A stretch of DNA of 47,932 nt from Deinobacterium chartae (lineage in GTDB: Bacteria; Deinococcota; Deinococci; Deinococcales; Deinococcaceae). Below, in pieces: positions 16,198-24,278 of this stretch. The stretch is taken from NCBI RefSeq assembly GCF_014202645.1, contig NZ_JACHHG010000017.1, forward strand, positions 1 to 47,932, read 5' to 3'. The notes under the pieces are model-generated. The model was not told where the DNA came from. It searched no databases and was given only the letters and a program-made list of their open reading frames with translations. The translations under genes were made by a program, and so were the position numbers. Each line of letters opens with the position of its first letter. The stretch's first letter is position 1.

Positions 16198-17377
16198 TCT
16201 GACCGCGTTGCCCTGGGGCGTGCTGATCCTGCTGGCACTCGGCCAGATGGGCGTGCACCTGGCGCGCTCGCTGGTGGAGCCGCCCGGTCCGGTGCGACTG
16301 TCCTCGCCGCTGGTGATCGCGGGTCTGCCGCTGGTGGGACCGCTGGGCGCGCTGGGCGCGCTGCTGCTGGGACAGATCGTGGGCTCCGTGCTGCGCCGCG
16401 AGCCGCACCTGAGGGTCAGACCGCTGCTGGTTGACCTGCTCGCCCTGCTGCTGGCCGGGGTGGCCGAAACCCAGGTCATGGGCGACGGCACCTTCGAGCC
16501 CGACTTGCCTTTTGATTATCTGGCGATCGGCACCGCCATCGCGGTTTATCTGGCGGTACGCTGGCTGGCCGCGCGCCTGCGGCTGATCGAGACGTCCGGC
16601 GAAGGCGCTTTTGACGCGCTGATCCCGATGGCTCCGGCCGTGACCATCGCCTACGACGCCTCGCCGCTGGCCGCTTACCTGGTGCTGCCCGCGCTGGTCG
16701 GGGCCTACGTGGTGCGCGGCCTGAACTACCGGGTGCGCCGCACCGAGGAAGCGCTGCGCCTCGAGCGGCAGCGCATCTTGCAGGCCCGCGCGGTGGCGGG
16801 CGCGCAGGAGAGCGAGCGGGCGCGCATCGCCCGCGACCTGCACGACGGTCCGCTGCAGGAGGTGATCGCCGCCCGCCGCATGGTGGAAGCGGGCTTGAAC
16901 GAGCGCGCGGTCAGCGTGCTGGCCGAGGCGGTGCAGCACCTGCGCGAGGCGATCTACGACGTTCACCCCAGCGTGCTGCAACTCGGTCTGCCGGTCGCGC
17001 TGCGGGCACTCGGTGCCCGCCACGCCTCGCTCGAGGTGCACCTGCAGGTATCGGACCCGCCGCCGCCGCTCTCCGAGGACCAGCAACTGGCGGTGTACCG
17101 CATCGTGAGCGAGGCGCTCTCAAACGTGGAACGTCACGCGCAGGCGCACGCGGCCTGGATCAGGCTCGAGGCGCAGGGCGGGGAACTGGTGGTAACGGTA
17201 CAAGACGACGGCCTGGGCCTGCCGCTCAAGGCGAGCGGGCGCGGCCTGGGCCTGGTGTCGATGCGCGAGCGTGCCGAGGCTCTGGGCGGGCAGCTCAGCC
17301 TGTCGTCGAACGCGCAGGGCACCCGGGTAGAAGCCCGCCTGCCGCTACGCGACACCGCCATCGGCCTCGAGGCTTAA
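16187..17377 (+). CDS. HisKA_3 sensor histidine kinase
   Basis: The 396-residue kinase has about six hydrophobic segments in the first 180 residues, a short coiled coil, and a HisKA_3 phospho-acceptor region with His219 in ARDLHDGPLQEV. A GHKL ATPase domain contains SNVERHA (N box), DDGLGL (G1) and GRGLGLVSM (G2). It has no recognised sensor domain apart from the membrane part, so the stimulus may be membrane-borne (inference). It overlaps the response regulator by 11 bases. Its stop is six bases from the stop of the convergent winged-helix gene. Confidence 0.92.
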   Translation: MNFDLTALPWGVLILLALGQMGVHLARSLVEPPGPVRLSSPLVIAGLPLVGPLGALGALLLGQIVGSVLRREPHLRVRPLLVDLLALLLAGVAETQVMGDGTFEPDLPFDYLAIGTAIAVYLAVRWLAARLRLIETSGEGAFDALIPMAPAVTIAYDASPLAAYLVLPALVGAYVVRGLNYRVRRTEEALRLERQRILQARAVAGAQESERARIARDLHDGPLQEVIAARRMVEAGLNERAVSVLAEAVQHLREAIYDVHPSVLQLGLPVALRALGARHASLEVHLQVSDPPPPLSEDQQLAVYRIVSEALSNVERHAQAHAAWIRLEAQGGELVVTVQDDGLGLPLKASGRGLGLVSMRERAEALGGQLSLSSNAQGTRVEARLPLRDTAIGLEA

Positions 17378-17382
17378 GTCCC

Positions 17383-17997
17383 TTAACCGGCGTCGGGATC
17401 CGGGGCCAGGGCGAGGTGCAGCACGTAGCTGCCCTCGCCGCTGTGGCGTCCGGTGTAGCGGTCAAACAGGTCGCACAGCTCCTCGTGCAGTTCGCGCAGC
17501 TCGGGACCTGAGAGCCGCAGGTCCGCCCAGGCGCTCAGCGCCGGGACCGTACCGCTGAGCGGGCGCACCGCACGGCCATCGCACCACGCGTCTACGTGAC
17601 AGTCCACCTGTCCGTCCCAGTACAGGTGCAGCCCGGCCTGCCGCGCGAACGCCTGCTGAGCCCCCTCGAGGCCGCGCAGCAGCCGGTCTTGCCACAGCAC
17701 CTCGCTCTGCTGCCTCGAGGAGAGGGCGCGCACGTCACCCTGCGCGGCGTAGGGCACGAAGTAGTGCGCGCTGGCCGCGCGGTAGTAGCGCACCGGGCGG
17801 CCGCGGCGCGGCTCGCTGCGCTCGATCCGCAGCAGACCCAGCCTGCGCATCTGCGCGATGCGGTAGGTGAGGGCGCTGACACCCACACCCAGTTCGGCCG
17901 CCACCTCCGAAGCGCTGCGGGCGCGTCCTAAAAAGGCGGTCAGGTAGCGGCGGCTGTGCGGGTTAAGCAAGAAGGCGGCTACCTGCGGGCTGTGCAC
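17383..17997 (-). CDS. winged-helix (ArsR-like) transcriptional regulator
   Basis: The protein has an N-terminal winged helix (SASEVAAELGVGVSALTYRIAQ...) with a basic wing RRGRPVRYYR, then a C-terminal helical domain ending in YVLHLALAP. It is the intact counterpart of the frameshifted gene at 13344. Length is 204 residues from GTG 17997. The frame stays open to 18069, where a CTG has AGGAG seven bases upstream and the extra residues look protein-like, so translation may begin there from a non-standard codon. No ligand is evident. It lies downstream of the double-GNAT gene on the same strand. Confidence 0.75.
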   Translation of the reverse strand: MHSPQVAAFLLNPHSRRYLTAFLGRARSASEVAAELGVGVSALTYRIAQMRRLGLLRIERSEPRRGRPVRYYRAASAHYFVPYAAQGDVRALSSRQQSEVLWQDRLLRGLEGAQQAFARQAGLHLYWDGQVDCHVDAWCDGRAVRPLSGTVPALSAWADLRLSGPELRELHEELCDLFDRYTGRHSGEGSYVLHLALAPDPDAG

Positions 17998-18097
17998 CTG
18001 CTCGATAACCTCGAGCGGAAAGGCCAGCGGCCCCGGGGAAGACAGCGGATCGGCGGGCAGCAGGGTCAGGGCGGGGCTCCTCTGGGATGTGGGTGGC

Positions 18098-18928
18098 TTA
18101 CAGCTCGAGGCACATCTCGAGCTGGCTCAGCGAGTATACCCGGAAGCCCGCGCGCGCAAGGGTCGCGGCTCCCAGCGTCTCGGGCACGATGGCAGGAACC
18201 GCCCATACCGGCGCCGCGTGACGGAAGGCCAGCGCCCGCAGCAACCGGGTTGCTCTCCCCTGCCCGCGCAATTCGGGCGGAACGACCAGCGCGCGCAGGG
18301 CCACGCTCTGCGGCGAGACCGACAGCAGCGCCACGGCCCCCTCGAGACGGTAAGCGCGGGCAGGCGGGGTCAGGGCCGCCAGCGTGGCCGGAGCCAGCTG
18401 CCAGGGCAAGTCGCGCTCACCCCAGCGGGTCACGGCTTCTAAGGCCGCCTCGAGCGAAATCTCCTCGAGGGGAGTGTCCTCGCCGGCCGGGTGTTCGGCC
18501 TGGTAACCCAGCAGGCGGCGGGTCACCTCGAAGCCGCGGCTGCGGTAGAGGCGCACGGCGGGGTCGTTGCCCTCGATCACCTCGAGCAGCATGCGCTTCT
18601 CACCGCGTGCGCGCGCCTCGGCAATCACGCAGTCGAGCAGGGCAGCTCCCAGTTTGCGGCTGCGCCAGCCGGGAGCGATGCCCATGCCCGCCAGTCGGCT
18701 GGCCTCCCCGCGCCGGGCGATCAAGGCGGTACCGACCGGCAGGTCGTCGCCTTCGGCAAGCGCCACCCGGCTGGAGAACAGGTCGATCTGTTCGGTGCGC
18801 AGCCGGGTCGACAGGGCCTGCGGGTCGTCGGCGACCGGAACAAAGTAACCTTCGAAACCGCGCGCGAAAGCGCTGGAGAGCTGCGGCAAGCTGTACAGGT
18901 GGGCGGCCTCGAGGCGGAAAGCGGACAT
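18098..18928 (-). CDS. protein with two GNAT acetyltransferase domains
   Basis: The 276-residue protein holds two GNAT folds. The first (about residues 1-150) contains the CoA loop GMGIAPGWRSRKLG and a characteristic RLYRSRGFE. The second (about 180-276) has VVPPELRGQGRATRLL and ARAGFRVYS. Tandem GNAT proteins acetylate small molecules or protein N-termini; the substrate is unknown. ATG 18928 is chosen because TACAGT ends six bases before it (leaderless layout) and the open frame upstream is not domain-like. It is divergent from the substrate-binding-protein gene, with two palindromes between. Confidence 0.8.
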   Translation of the reverse strand: MSAFRLEAAHLYSLPQLSSAFARGFEGYFVPVADDPQALSTRLRTEQIDLFSSRVALAEGDDLPVGTALIARRGEASRLAGMGIAPGWRSRKLGAALLDCVIAEARARGEKRMLLEVIEGNDPAVRLYRSRGFEVTRRLLGYQAEHPAGEDTPLEEISLEAALEAVTRWGERDLPWQLAPATLAALTPPARAYRLEGAVALLSVSPQSVALRALVVPPELRGQGRATRLLRALAFRHAAPVWAVPAIVPETLGAATLARAGFRVYSLSQLEMCLEL

Positions 18929-18934
18929 AAGCGC

Positions 18935-18940
18935 ACTGTA
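18935..18940 (-). promoter_or_regulatory. -10 box of leaderless double-GNAT gene
   Basis: Minus strand TACAGT, six bases before ATG 18928. Confidence 0.55.
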
Positions 18941-18969
18941 ACCGGGAGGGCTCCCGGCGTCCTGAGACG

Positions 18970-18985
18970 GGTGGCCTAGGCCACC
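18970..18985. promoter_or_regulatory. 16-bp perfect palindrome, candidate operator
   Basis: GGTGGCCTAGGCCACC is its own complement. It sits 30 bases upstream of the GNAT -10 box and 236 bases upstream of the substrate-binding-protein start. Its core GGCCTAGGCC recurs at 19104. Confidence 0.5.
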
Positions 18986-19025
18986 GCGAGCCCCCCAACA
19001 TCTAGACAGGACGGGGCACAACCCA

Positions 19026-19048
19026 GGGCAGGCATTTTCGGCCTGCCC
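19026..19048. repeat. 8-bp inverted repeat
   Basis: GGGCAGGC (19026-19033) and GCCTGCCC (19041-19048) flank a seven-base spacer. No T-run follows. It lies between the two GGCCTAGGCC palindromes. Confidence 0.5.
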
Positions 19049-19103
19049 GAACGACCGCATGCCCGGTTTTTGGTCGCAAAGCCGGGATCGGGATCGTCCG
19101 ATC

Positions 19104-19113
19104 GGCCTAGGCC
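19104..19113. promoter_or_regulatory. second GGCCTAGGCC palindrome, candidate operator
   Basis: The same 10-bp core as at 18973-18982, centred 131 bases away, in the same intergenic region and about 108 bases before the substrate-binding-protein start. Confidence 0.4.
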
Positions 19114-19220
19114 ATGCGGGATCGAGGCGGCTGAACTTCAAAAAGCCTCTTTCTTTTGAAACTCACGGCCCGCGACCATGCGTAGTCCGCCTGAAATCCC
19201 AGGCGAGTCCCGGAGGATAC

Positions 19221-20951
19221 ATGAAAAAGACCCTGATGACGGCCCTGCTGCTCAGCGCGGGCTTAGCTGGCGCGCAGGTCAAGAACCCTGACACGCTGGT
19301 CACCCTGACCTTCAGCGACTGGTCGACCTTCGACCCGGCGTACTGCTACGAGACCGGCTGCGGCGAAGTCATCCAGAACACCCTCGAGACCCTGCTGTTC
19401 TACGACGGTGACGCACCCGGCAAGTACGTGCCGATGCTGGCTGCCGAGGTTCCCACCGTCGCCAACGGCGGCATCTCCAAAGACGGCCGGACCTACACCT
19501 TCAAGCTGCGCAAGGACGTGAAGTTCAGCGACGGTACGCCGGTCACCGCGCAGGACGTGGAGTACAGCTTCGAGCGCATGATGGTGTACTCGACCGACGT
19601 GGGCCCCGCCGGTCTGCTGCTCGAGCCGCTGCTGGGCAGCGCCGCTCCGGTGCGTGCCGGTGGCAAGGTGGACTACGAGGCCATCGACAAGGCCGTCGAG
19701 ACCAAGGGCAACGACACGGTGATCTTCAAGCTCGCCAAGCCCTTCGCACCCTTCTTGGGCATCGTGGCCGGTTACAGCTCGGCCGTCTACTCCAAGGACG
19801 CCGCCGTCAAGGCCGGTGACTGGAGCGGCAGCGCCAAGGACTGGAAGAAGTTCAACAACGCTCCGCAGGGCACGACTCCCCTGCACAAGGGCGGCGTGGG
19901 CAGCGGTCCTTTCGTCCTCGAGCGTTACGATACCGGCAAGACCGTGGTCCTCAAGCGCAATGACCGCTACTGGCGCGCCCCGGCCAAACTGAGCCGCGTG
20001 GTCATCCAGTCGGTGAACGACGAGACCACCCGCATCCAGATGCTGCGTACCGGCGACGCAGACATGGCCGCCCCGCGCGCCATGAGTGCGAGCCAGCTGC
20101 CCAACCTCGAGAAGTTGCCCGGCGTGAAGGTGTCCAAGAACCCTGGCATGAACCTCTCGGCCATCTTCATGAACGAGAAGATCGACGGGACCGGCAGCAA
20201 CTACCTGGGCAGCGGCAAGCTGGACGGCCGGGGCATTCCCAGCAACTTCTTCTCGGACAAGAACGTCCGCAAGGCCTTCGCCTACTCGTTCGACTACGGC
20301 GCTTTCCTGCGCGACGTGATGCAGGGCCTGGCAGTCCAGCAGAACACCGTGCTGATCAAGGGTCTGACCGGCTACAACGCCGCAGCCCCCAAGTACCGCT
20401 TCGACCGGGCCACTGCCGAGCGCTACTTCAAGGCGGCCTGGGGCGGCCAGGTCTGGGACAAGGGATTTGTGGTCCCGGTGTTTTTCAACTCGGGCAACAC
20501 CACCCGCCAGCGTGCGCTCGAGATCCTCAAGCGCAACATCGAGTCGCTCAACCCCAAGTTCCGGATCGAGGTGCGTGAACTGCAGTTCTCGCAGATCACC
20601 TCGCAGGCTGCGGCCGGCAAGATGTCGGTGTGGATGGGCGGATGGAGCGCCGACTTCGCCGACGTGCACTCGTTCGCGCAGCCCTTCTTGGACTCGAACG
20701 GCAACTACCCGCAGAACATGCGCTACAAGAACGCCAAGCTGGACAAGATGATCGCCGATGCGGTGGCCGAAACCAACCCGGCCGCGCGCACCAAGATCTA
20801 CAGCCAGATCGCCCGCATCGGCTTCGAGGACGTGCCGATGATCGCACTGATGCAGCAGACCGATACCTACGTCCAGCGTGACTGGGTCAAGGGCCGCGTG
20901 CTCAACCCGATGTACGCGCTCGACTACTTCTACACCATCTCCAAGAAATAA
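19221..20951 (+). CDS. ABC transporter solute-binding protein, family 5
   Basis: The 576-residue secreted protein has a signal peptide (MKKTLMTALLLSAGLAGA) and the family 5 fold of oligopeptide/dipeptide/nickel binding proteins, with the opening 'LTFSDWSTFDPAY', a KDGRTYTFKLRKDVKFSDG motif and C-terminal WVKGRVLNPMYALDYF. It captures a peptide or other ligand outside the membrane. GGAGG precedes ATG 19221 with a four-base spacer. No permease or ATPase gene is adjacent, so it must use a transporter encoded elsewhere. Two GGCCTAGGCC palindromes upstream suggest control by a repressor. Confidence 0.9.
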   Translation: MKKTLMTALLLSAGLAGAQVKNPDTLVTLTFSDWSTFDPAYCYETGCGEVIQNTLETLLFYDGDAPGKYVPMLAAEVPTVANGGISKDGRTYTFKLRKDVKFSDGTPVTAQDVEYSFERMMVYSTDVGPAGLLLEPLLGSAAPVRAGGKVDYEAIDKAVETKGNDTVIFKLAKPFAPFLGIVAGYSSAVYSKDAAVKAGDWSGSAKDWKKFNNAPQGTTPLHKGGVGSGPFVLERYDTGKTVVLKRNDRYWRAPAKLSRVVIQSVNDETTRIQMLRTGDADMAAPRAMSASQLPNLEKLPGVKVSKNPGMNLSAIFMNEKIDGTGSNYLGSGKLDGRGIPSNFFSDKNVRKAFAYSFDYGAFLRDVMQGLAVQQNTVLIKGLTGYNAAAPKYRFDRATAERYFKAAWGGQVWDKGFVVPVFFNSGNTTRQRALEILKRNIESLNPKFRIEVRELQFSQITSQAAAGKMSVWMGGWSADFADVHSFAQPFLDSNGNYPQNMRYKNAKLDKMIADAVAETNPAARTKIYSQIARIGFEDVPMIALMQQTDTYVQRDWVKGRVLNPMYALDYFYTISKK

Positions 20952-20965
20952 CCCGGTCCGTCCCG

Positions 20966-20999
20966 CGGCCGCAGGGTCCCCGAGAGGGCGCTGCGGCCG
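20966..20999 (+). terminator. stem-loop after the solute-binding-protein gene
   Basis: CGGCCGCAG (20966-20974) pairs with CTGCGGCCG (20991-20999), with extra CCC/GGG pairing inside the loop. It lacks a T-run, so it may be a processing or stability element instead of a terminator. Confidence 0.4.
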
Positions 21000-21025
21000 G
21001 GTCGGCGTGCCCTGAGGAGCCCCAC

Positions 21026-21609
21026 ATGTCCAGGCCGTCTTCCCCCGAAGCGCTCGAGCGGGCCCTCGAGGTTTTTCTCGCACGCGGATACGCCCATGCC
21101 ACCCTCGAGGAACTGACCCGGGTCAGTGGCCTGCCGCGCGCCCAGGTCTACGGCCGCTTCGGGGGCAAGTCAGGGTTGTTTTTGGCCGCTGCCCAGCGGG
21201 CCTTTACCCGTGGCATCTGTGCCACGCTGGCAGGCCTGCGCGGCCCCGGACCGGCCCGCATCCGTCTCGAGGCCTTTTTGCTCGATCTGGCACGGCGACC
21301 CGGGCACGACCCGGCGTGGCAGGCCTGGAAAACCGTCTTGCCGGTCGTAGGTCTCGCTGCCAGCGAACCCGAGGCGGCCCGCTGGATGAACGCGCTGCAC
21401 ACCGAGCTCGAGGCATCGCTCGAGGGGCTGCTGCGCGAAGGAGCCCGGCGCGGCGAGTGGTCCGGAAGCGGCCTCGAGGGCCGCGCCACGCTGCTGGCCG
21501 GCTACGCGCTGAGCGTGCTCACGCTGGGCTGCACGGCGCACCCGGCCGCCGCGAGCGTGCTGTCCGGGCCGCACTGGCCGTCTTGGAAGGCAGCTTTACC
21601 CTCGCCTGA
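21026..21609 (+). pseudogene. TetR-family regulator with an apparent frameshift near the 3' end
   Basis: The N-terminal half is a TetR HTH (ARGYAHATLEELTRVSGLP...YGRFGGKSGLF). The frame then has no stop at the expected place and runs through the downstream hairpin into the antisense of accA. Shifting by one base at GGG 21526-21528 gives a natural C-terminus (ERAVRAALAVLEGSFTLA) and a stop at 21609, just before the hairpin. A missing G is the simplest cause. AGGAG precedes ATG 21026. In its repaired form the protein would be about 194 residues, a normal TetR size. Confidence 0.65.
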
Positions 21610-21618
21610 ACGGAAAGC

Positions 21619-21661
21619 GCAAGCGGCGCCCCCACCGCGCGGTGGGGGCGCCGCTTGCTTT
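21619..21661. terminator. bidirectional hairpin terminator between tetR-like gene and accA
   Basis: An 18-bp perfect stem (21619-21636 with 21641-21658) with a GCGC loop has TTT at its plus-strand end and a short T-run on the minus side. It separates two convergent genes. Confidence 0.75.
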
Positions 21662-21667
21662 GGGCCG

Positions 21668-22609
21668 CTAGCGTTCCTCGAACACGCCCAGGCGGCGGAA
21701 GCGCTCGGCGCGCTGGCGCAGCAGCGCCTCGCCATCGAGCGCCTCGAGTTCGCCGAGGTGCTCCTCGAGCGACGCCCGCAGGTTCTCGGCGGCCAGTTGC
21801 GGATCGCGGTGCGCTCCCCCGGCCGGTTCGGGCACGATGTCCTCTACGATGCCCAGGCGCAGCAGGTCCGGAGCGGTCAGCTGCAGGGCCTCGGCCGCCT
21901 TGGGCGCTTCCTTGGCGTCGCGCCACAGAATCGCTGCGCACGACTCGGGGCTGATCACCGAGTACCACGCGTTTTGCAGGATCAGGACCCGGTTGGCGGC
22001 CCCGATCGCCAGAGCGCCGCCCGATCCGCCCTCGCCGATGACCACCGACAGCGCCGGAACGCGCAGGTTCAGCATGCGGCGGATACTCTCGGCGATGGCC
22101 CAGGCCTGCCCGCGCTCCTCGGCGGCGAGACCCGGATACGCTCCCATGGTATCGATCAGGGCCACCACCGGCAGACCGAACTTGTCGGCCAGGTCCATCA
22201 GCCGGATGGCCTTGCGGTAGCCTTCCGGGTGGGCCATGCCGAAGTTACGGCGGATCTTGGCCTTGGTGTCACGTCCGCGCTGCTGCAGCAGCAGCATCAC
22301 CGAGCGCCCCCCGAAACGCGCCGGCCCGCCGATCAGGGCCTGATCGTCTCCGAAGGCGCGGTCCCCGTGCAGTTCCACGAAGTCCTCGAAGATGCGCTCC
22401 ACGTAGTCAAGAGCGGTGGGCCGCTCGGGATTGCGGGCCAGCTGCACCCGCTCCCAGCGCGACAGTTCGTCGTCCTGCTGGCGGCGCAGGGTTTCCAGGC
22501 GGCGGCGCAGCGAAGCCACCTCCTGGCTCACGTCGAGCCCGGATTCCCTCGAGGTGCGTTCGAGGTTCTCGAGGTGCCGCTCGAGGTCGCTGACGGCCTG
22601 CAGGGTCAC
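21668..22609 (-). CDS. accA: acetyl-CoA carboxylase carboxyltransferase subunit alpha
   Basis: The 313-residue protein has the AccA pattern: an N-terminal coiled region, [22 protein letters not shown], the crotonase-type oxyanion segment [12 protein letters not shown], and a C-terminal [10 protein letters not shown] region. With AccD it forms the carboxyltransferase that moves the carboxyl group from biotin to acetyl-CoA, the first step of fatty-acid synthesis. Its ATG overlaps the accD stop as ATGA, so the two subunits are made in equal amounts. Length matches the family. Confidence 0.97.
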   Translation of the reverse strand: MTLQAVSDLERHLENLERTSRESGLDVSQEVASLRRRLETLRRQQDDELSRWERVQLARNPERPTALDYVERIFEDFVELHGDRAFGDDQALIGGPARFGGRSVMLLLQQRGRDTKAKIRRNFGMAHPEGYRKAIRLMDLADKFGLPVVALIDTMGAYPGLAAEERGQAWAIAESIRRMLNLRVPALSVVIGEGGSGGALAIGAANRVLILQNAWYSVISPESCAAILWRDAKEAPKAAEALQLTAPDLLRLGIVEDIVPEPAGGAHRDPQLAAENLRASLEEHLGELEALDGEALLRQRAERFRRLGVFEER

Positions 22610-23454
22610 GCGGACCTCCGGGTCAGGTGCGAGAGCACGGTGGCGAGCGTGGCGCGCTGCTGGCGGCGGTCGACCACCAGGTCCACCATGCCGTGTTCGA
22701 GCAGAAACTCGGCACGCTGGAAGCCTTCGGGCAGGCTCTGGCGAATGGTCTGCTGGATCACGCGCGGTCCGGCGAAGCCGATGAGGGCGCCCGGTTCGGC
22801 CACGATCACGTCGGCGATGGTGGCGAACGAGGCGGTCACACCGCCGGTGGTGGGGTCGGTGAGCAGGCTGATGTAAGGCAGGCCGGCGTTGCTGAGGCCC
22901 TGCAGGGCCACGGTGGTCTTGGCCATCTGCATCAGCGACAGCGCGCTCTCTTGCATGCGGGCCCCGCCCGAGGCGGCAACCAGCAGCAACGGCAGGCCTT
23001 CTTGCACGGCCAGTTCGGCGGCGCGGGCGATCTCTTCGCCCACGACGCTGCCCATCGATCCGCCCGAGAATTCAAAGTCCATGACCGCCAAAACCAGCGG
23101 CCGCCCCAGCAGGGTGCCGCGGCCGGCCACGACCGCGTCGGGGCGGCCGGTCTTGTTCTGAGCGCGGCGCAGGCGCTCGGGGTAGCTCTCGGTGTCCTCA
23201 AAGTTCAGCGGGTCCAGCGGATAGACCTGCCCGCTGGTCTGCTCGAAGCTGCCCTGGTCGAGCAGGAATTCGATGCGCTGGGCCACGCTGATCCGGTGGT
23301 GGTGACCGCATTTGGGACAGACCCGCAAGTTGCTGTCGAAGTCACGGTTGTAGATCTGCGTGCCGCAGGCGGCACACTTGGACCACAGGTCGGGCAGGTC
23401 ATCCCCGCGAGCCACCTGTGGGCGTTTGCGTCGAAAGAATTTCTCTAGTGCCAC
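22606..23454 (-). CDS. accD: acetyl-CoA carboxylase carboxyltransferase subunit beta
   Basis: The 282-residue protein carries the AccD zinc ribbon (Cys27, Cys30, Cys46, Cys49) and then the carboxyltransferase domain with [24 protein letters not shown] and [11 protein letters not shown]. It pairs with AccA to form the carboxyltransferase. The start is GTG 23454 with GGAG about nine bases upstream; the longer open frame would add a non-conserved leader. The last four bases overlap accA. A T-rich terminator for the upstream gene separates it from the LapA-domain gene, so accDA has its own promoter, which I did not identify. Confidence 0.95.
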   Translation of the reverse strand: MALEKFFRRKRPQVARGDDLPDLWSKCAACGTQIYNRDFDSNLRVCPKCGHHHRISVAQRIEFLLDQGSFEQTSGQVYPLDPLNFEDTESYPERLRRAQNKTGRPDAVVAGRGTLLGRPLVLAVMDFEFSGGSMGSVVGEEIARAAELAVQEGLPLLLVAASGGARMQESALSLMQMAKTTVALQGLSNAGLPYISLLTDPTTGGVTASFATIADVIVAEPGALIGFAGPRVIQQTIRQSLPEGFQRAEFLLEHGMVDLVVDRRQQRATLATVLSHLTRRSA

Positions 23455-23590
23455 GGCTGGCTCTCCTCGTTCCCGCGACTGTGCGCGGTTTTTCGCGCTT
23501 CCTGGGGCTGCGGCGCGAAGTGCCCCTGTGGGGGCGCTGCAAGCACCCCGCATTCTAGCTCACGTTAGATGAGGCCGCTGTACCGCGTGC

Positions 23591-23616
23591 AAAAACCCGC
23601 CCCGAACCGGGGCGGG
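23591..23616 (-). terminator. rho-independent terminator after the LapA-domain gene
   Basis: On the minus strand CCCGCCCC pairs with GGGGCGGG across a GGTTC loop, followed by TTTTT (23591-23595). Confidence 0.9.
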
Positions 23617-23631
23617 CGCACAGGCCCCACC

Positions 23632-24153
23632 TCAGAGCGGCTGGGTCTTGTTCGGATTCGGGGCTGCCGAGGTTCCACCCAGGCGGCGCAGCACCGCATC
23701 TTCAAGCTGACCGATGTCCGCCGCCAGCTCGTCGCGCACCCGGTCCACCCGGGCATTGAAGGCCTCGATCAGCTCCTGGTCGTGTGCGGTCTGGCTGCTT
23801 CCGGCTGCGGCGCCGCGCGCCTGGACCTCGGCGATGACCCGGTCGAAGTGCTCGCGCAGCTGGTGAAAGCGGCTGGCTTCCTGTGCGTCCAGCGACTGGC
23901 GCACCGCATCGAGCTCCTTGAGGTAGCGGGCCTCGTGAGCACGGGCCCGCAGCTCGTTGTACGACACCAGCATCGAGAACACCACGGCCAGCAACCCGGC
24001 GGTGACCAGCAGGATCAGGCCCAGCGGAGCCTGAAACGCCGGAACGACCAGCAGGTTGACCGTGTGTGGGAAGGACAGCGCGTTCCAGTTGAAGATGCCG
24101 AACACCACCAGCAGCGCCAGCACCAGCAGCAGCAACACGTTGTGAAACCTCAT
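23632..24153 (-). CDS. LapA-domain (DUF1049) membrane protein
   Basis: The 173-residue protein has two N-terminal membrane segments (about residues 4-22 and 40-62) spaced as in the LapA/DUF1049 domain, with a FNWNALSF turn between. A long charged coiled-coil tail (about residues 65-155) follows. The family includes LapA, which in E. coli works with LapB in lipopolysaccharide control; here, in a lineage without that pathway, the role is unknown. AGGAGG lies six bases before ATG. It lies 126 bases downstream of the phosphorylase gene on the same strand. Confidence 0.85.
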   Translation of the reverse strand: MRFHNVLLLLVLALLVVFGIFNWNALSFPHTVNLLVVPAFQAPLGLILLVTAGLLAVVFSMLVSYNELRARAHEARYLKELDAVRQSLDAQEASRFHQLREHFDRVIAEVQARGAAAGSSQTAHDQELIEAFNARVDRVRDELAADIGQLEDAVLRRLGGTSAAPNPNKTQPL

Positions 24154-24278
24154 CTCACACCTCCTCGAGCCGAATTGCGAAAAAACGCGTGAACGCGCCG
24201 TCTTCGAGTGCTCGTTCTATCAGCTTGACCCGATCATACACAGGATCCGCCAAGATGCAGGCATCATAGCCCGGCCGC

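Noticed and set aside
18930-19220. A riboswitch before the solute-binding protein
   Set aside because: I saw no TPP, cobalamin, glycine or other known motif; the palindromes look like protein-binding DNA.
19263-21083. 606-residue ORF antisense to the solute-binding protein
   Set aside because: It mirrors the codon pattern of the real gene, with no recognisable domain; such shadows are common at high GC.
21609-22876. The TetR reading frame continuing to a 616-residue ORF
   Set aside because: From 21660 on it is antisense to accA and accD, has no domain, and crosses an 18-bp terminator hairpin. The TetR frameshift explains it better.
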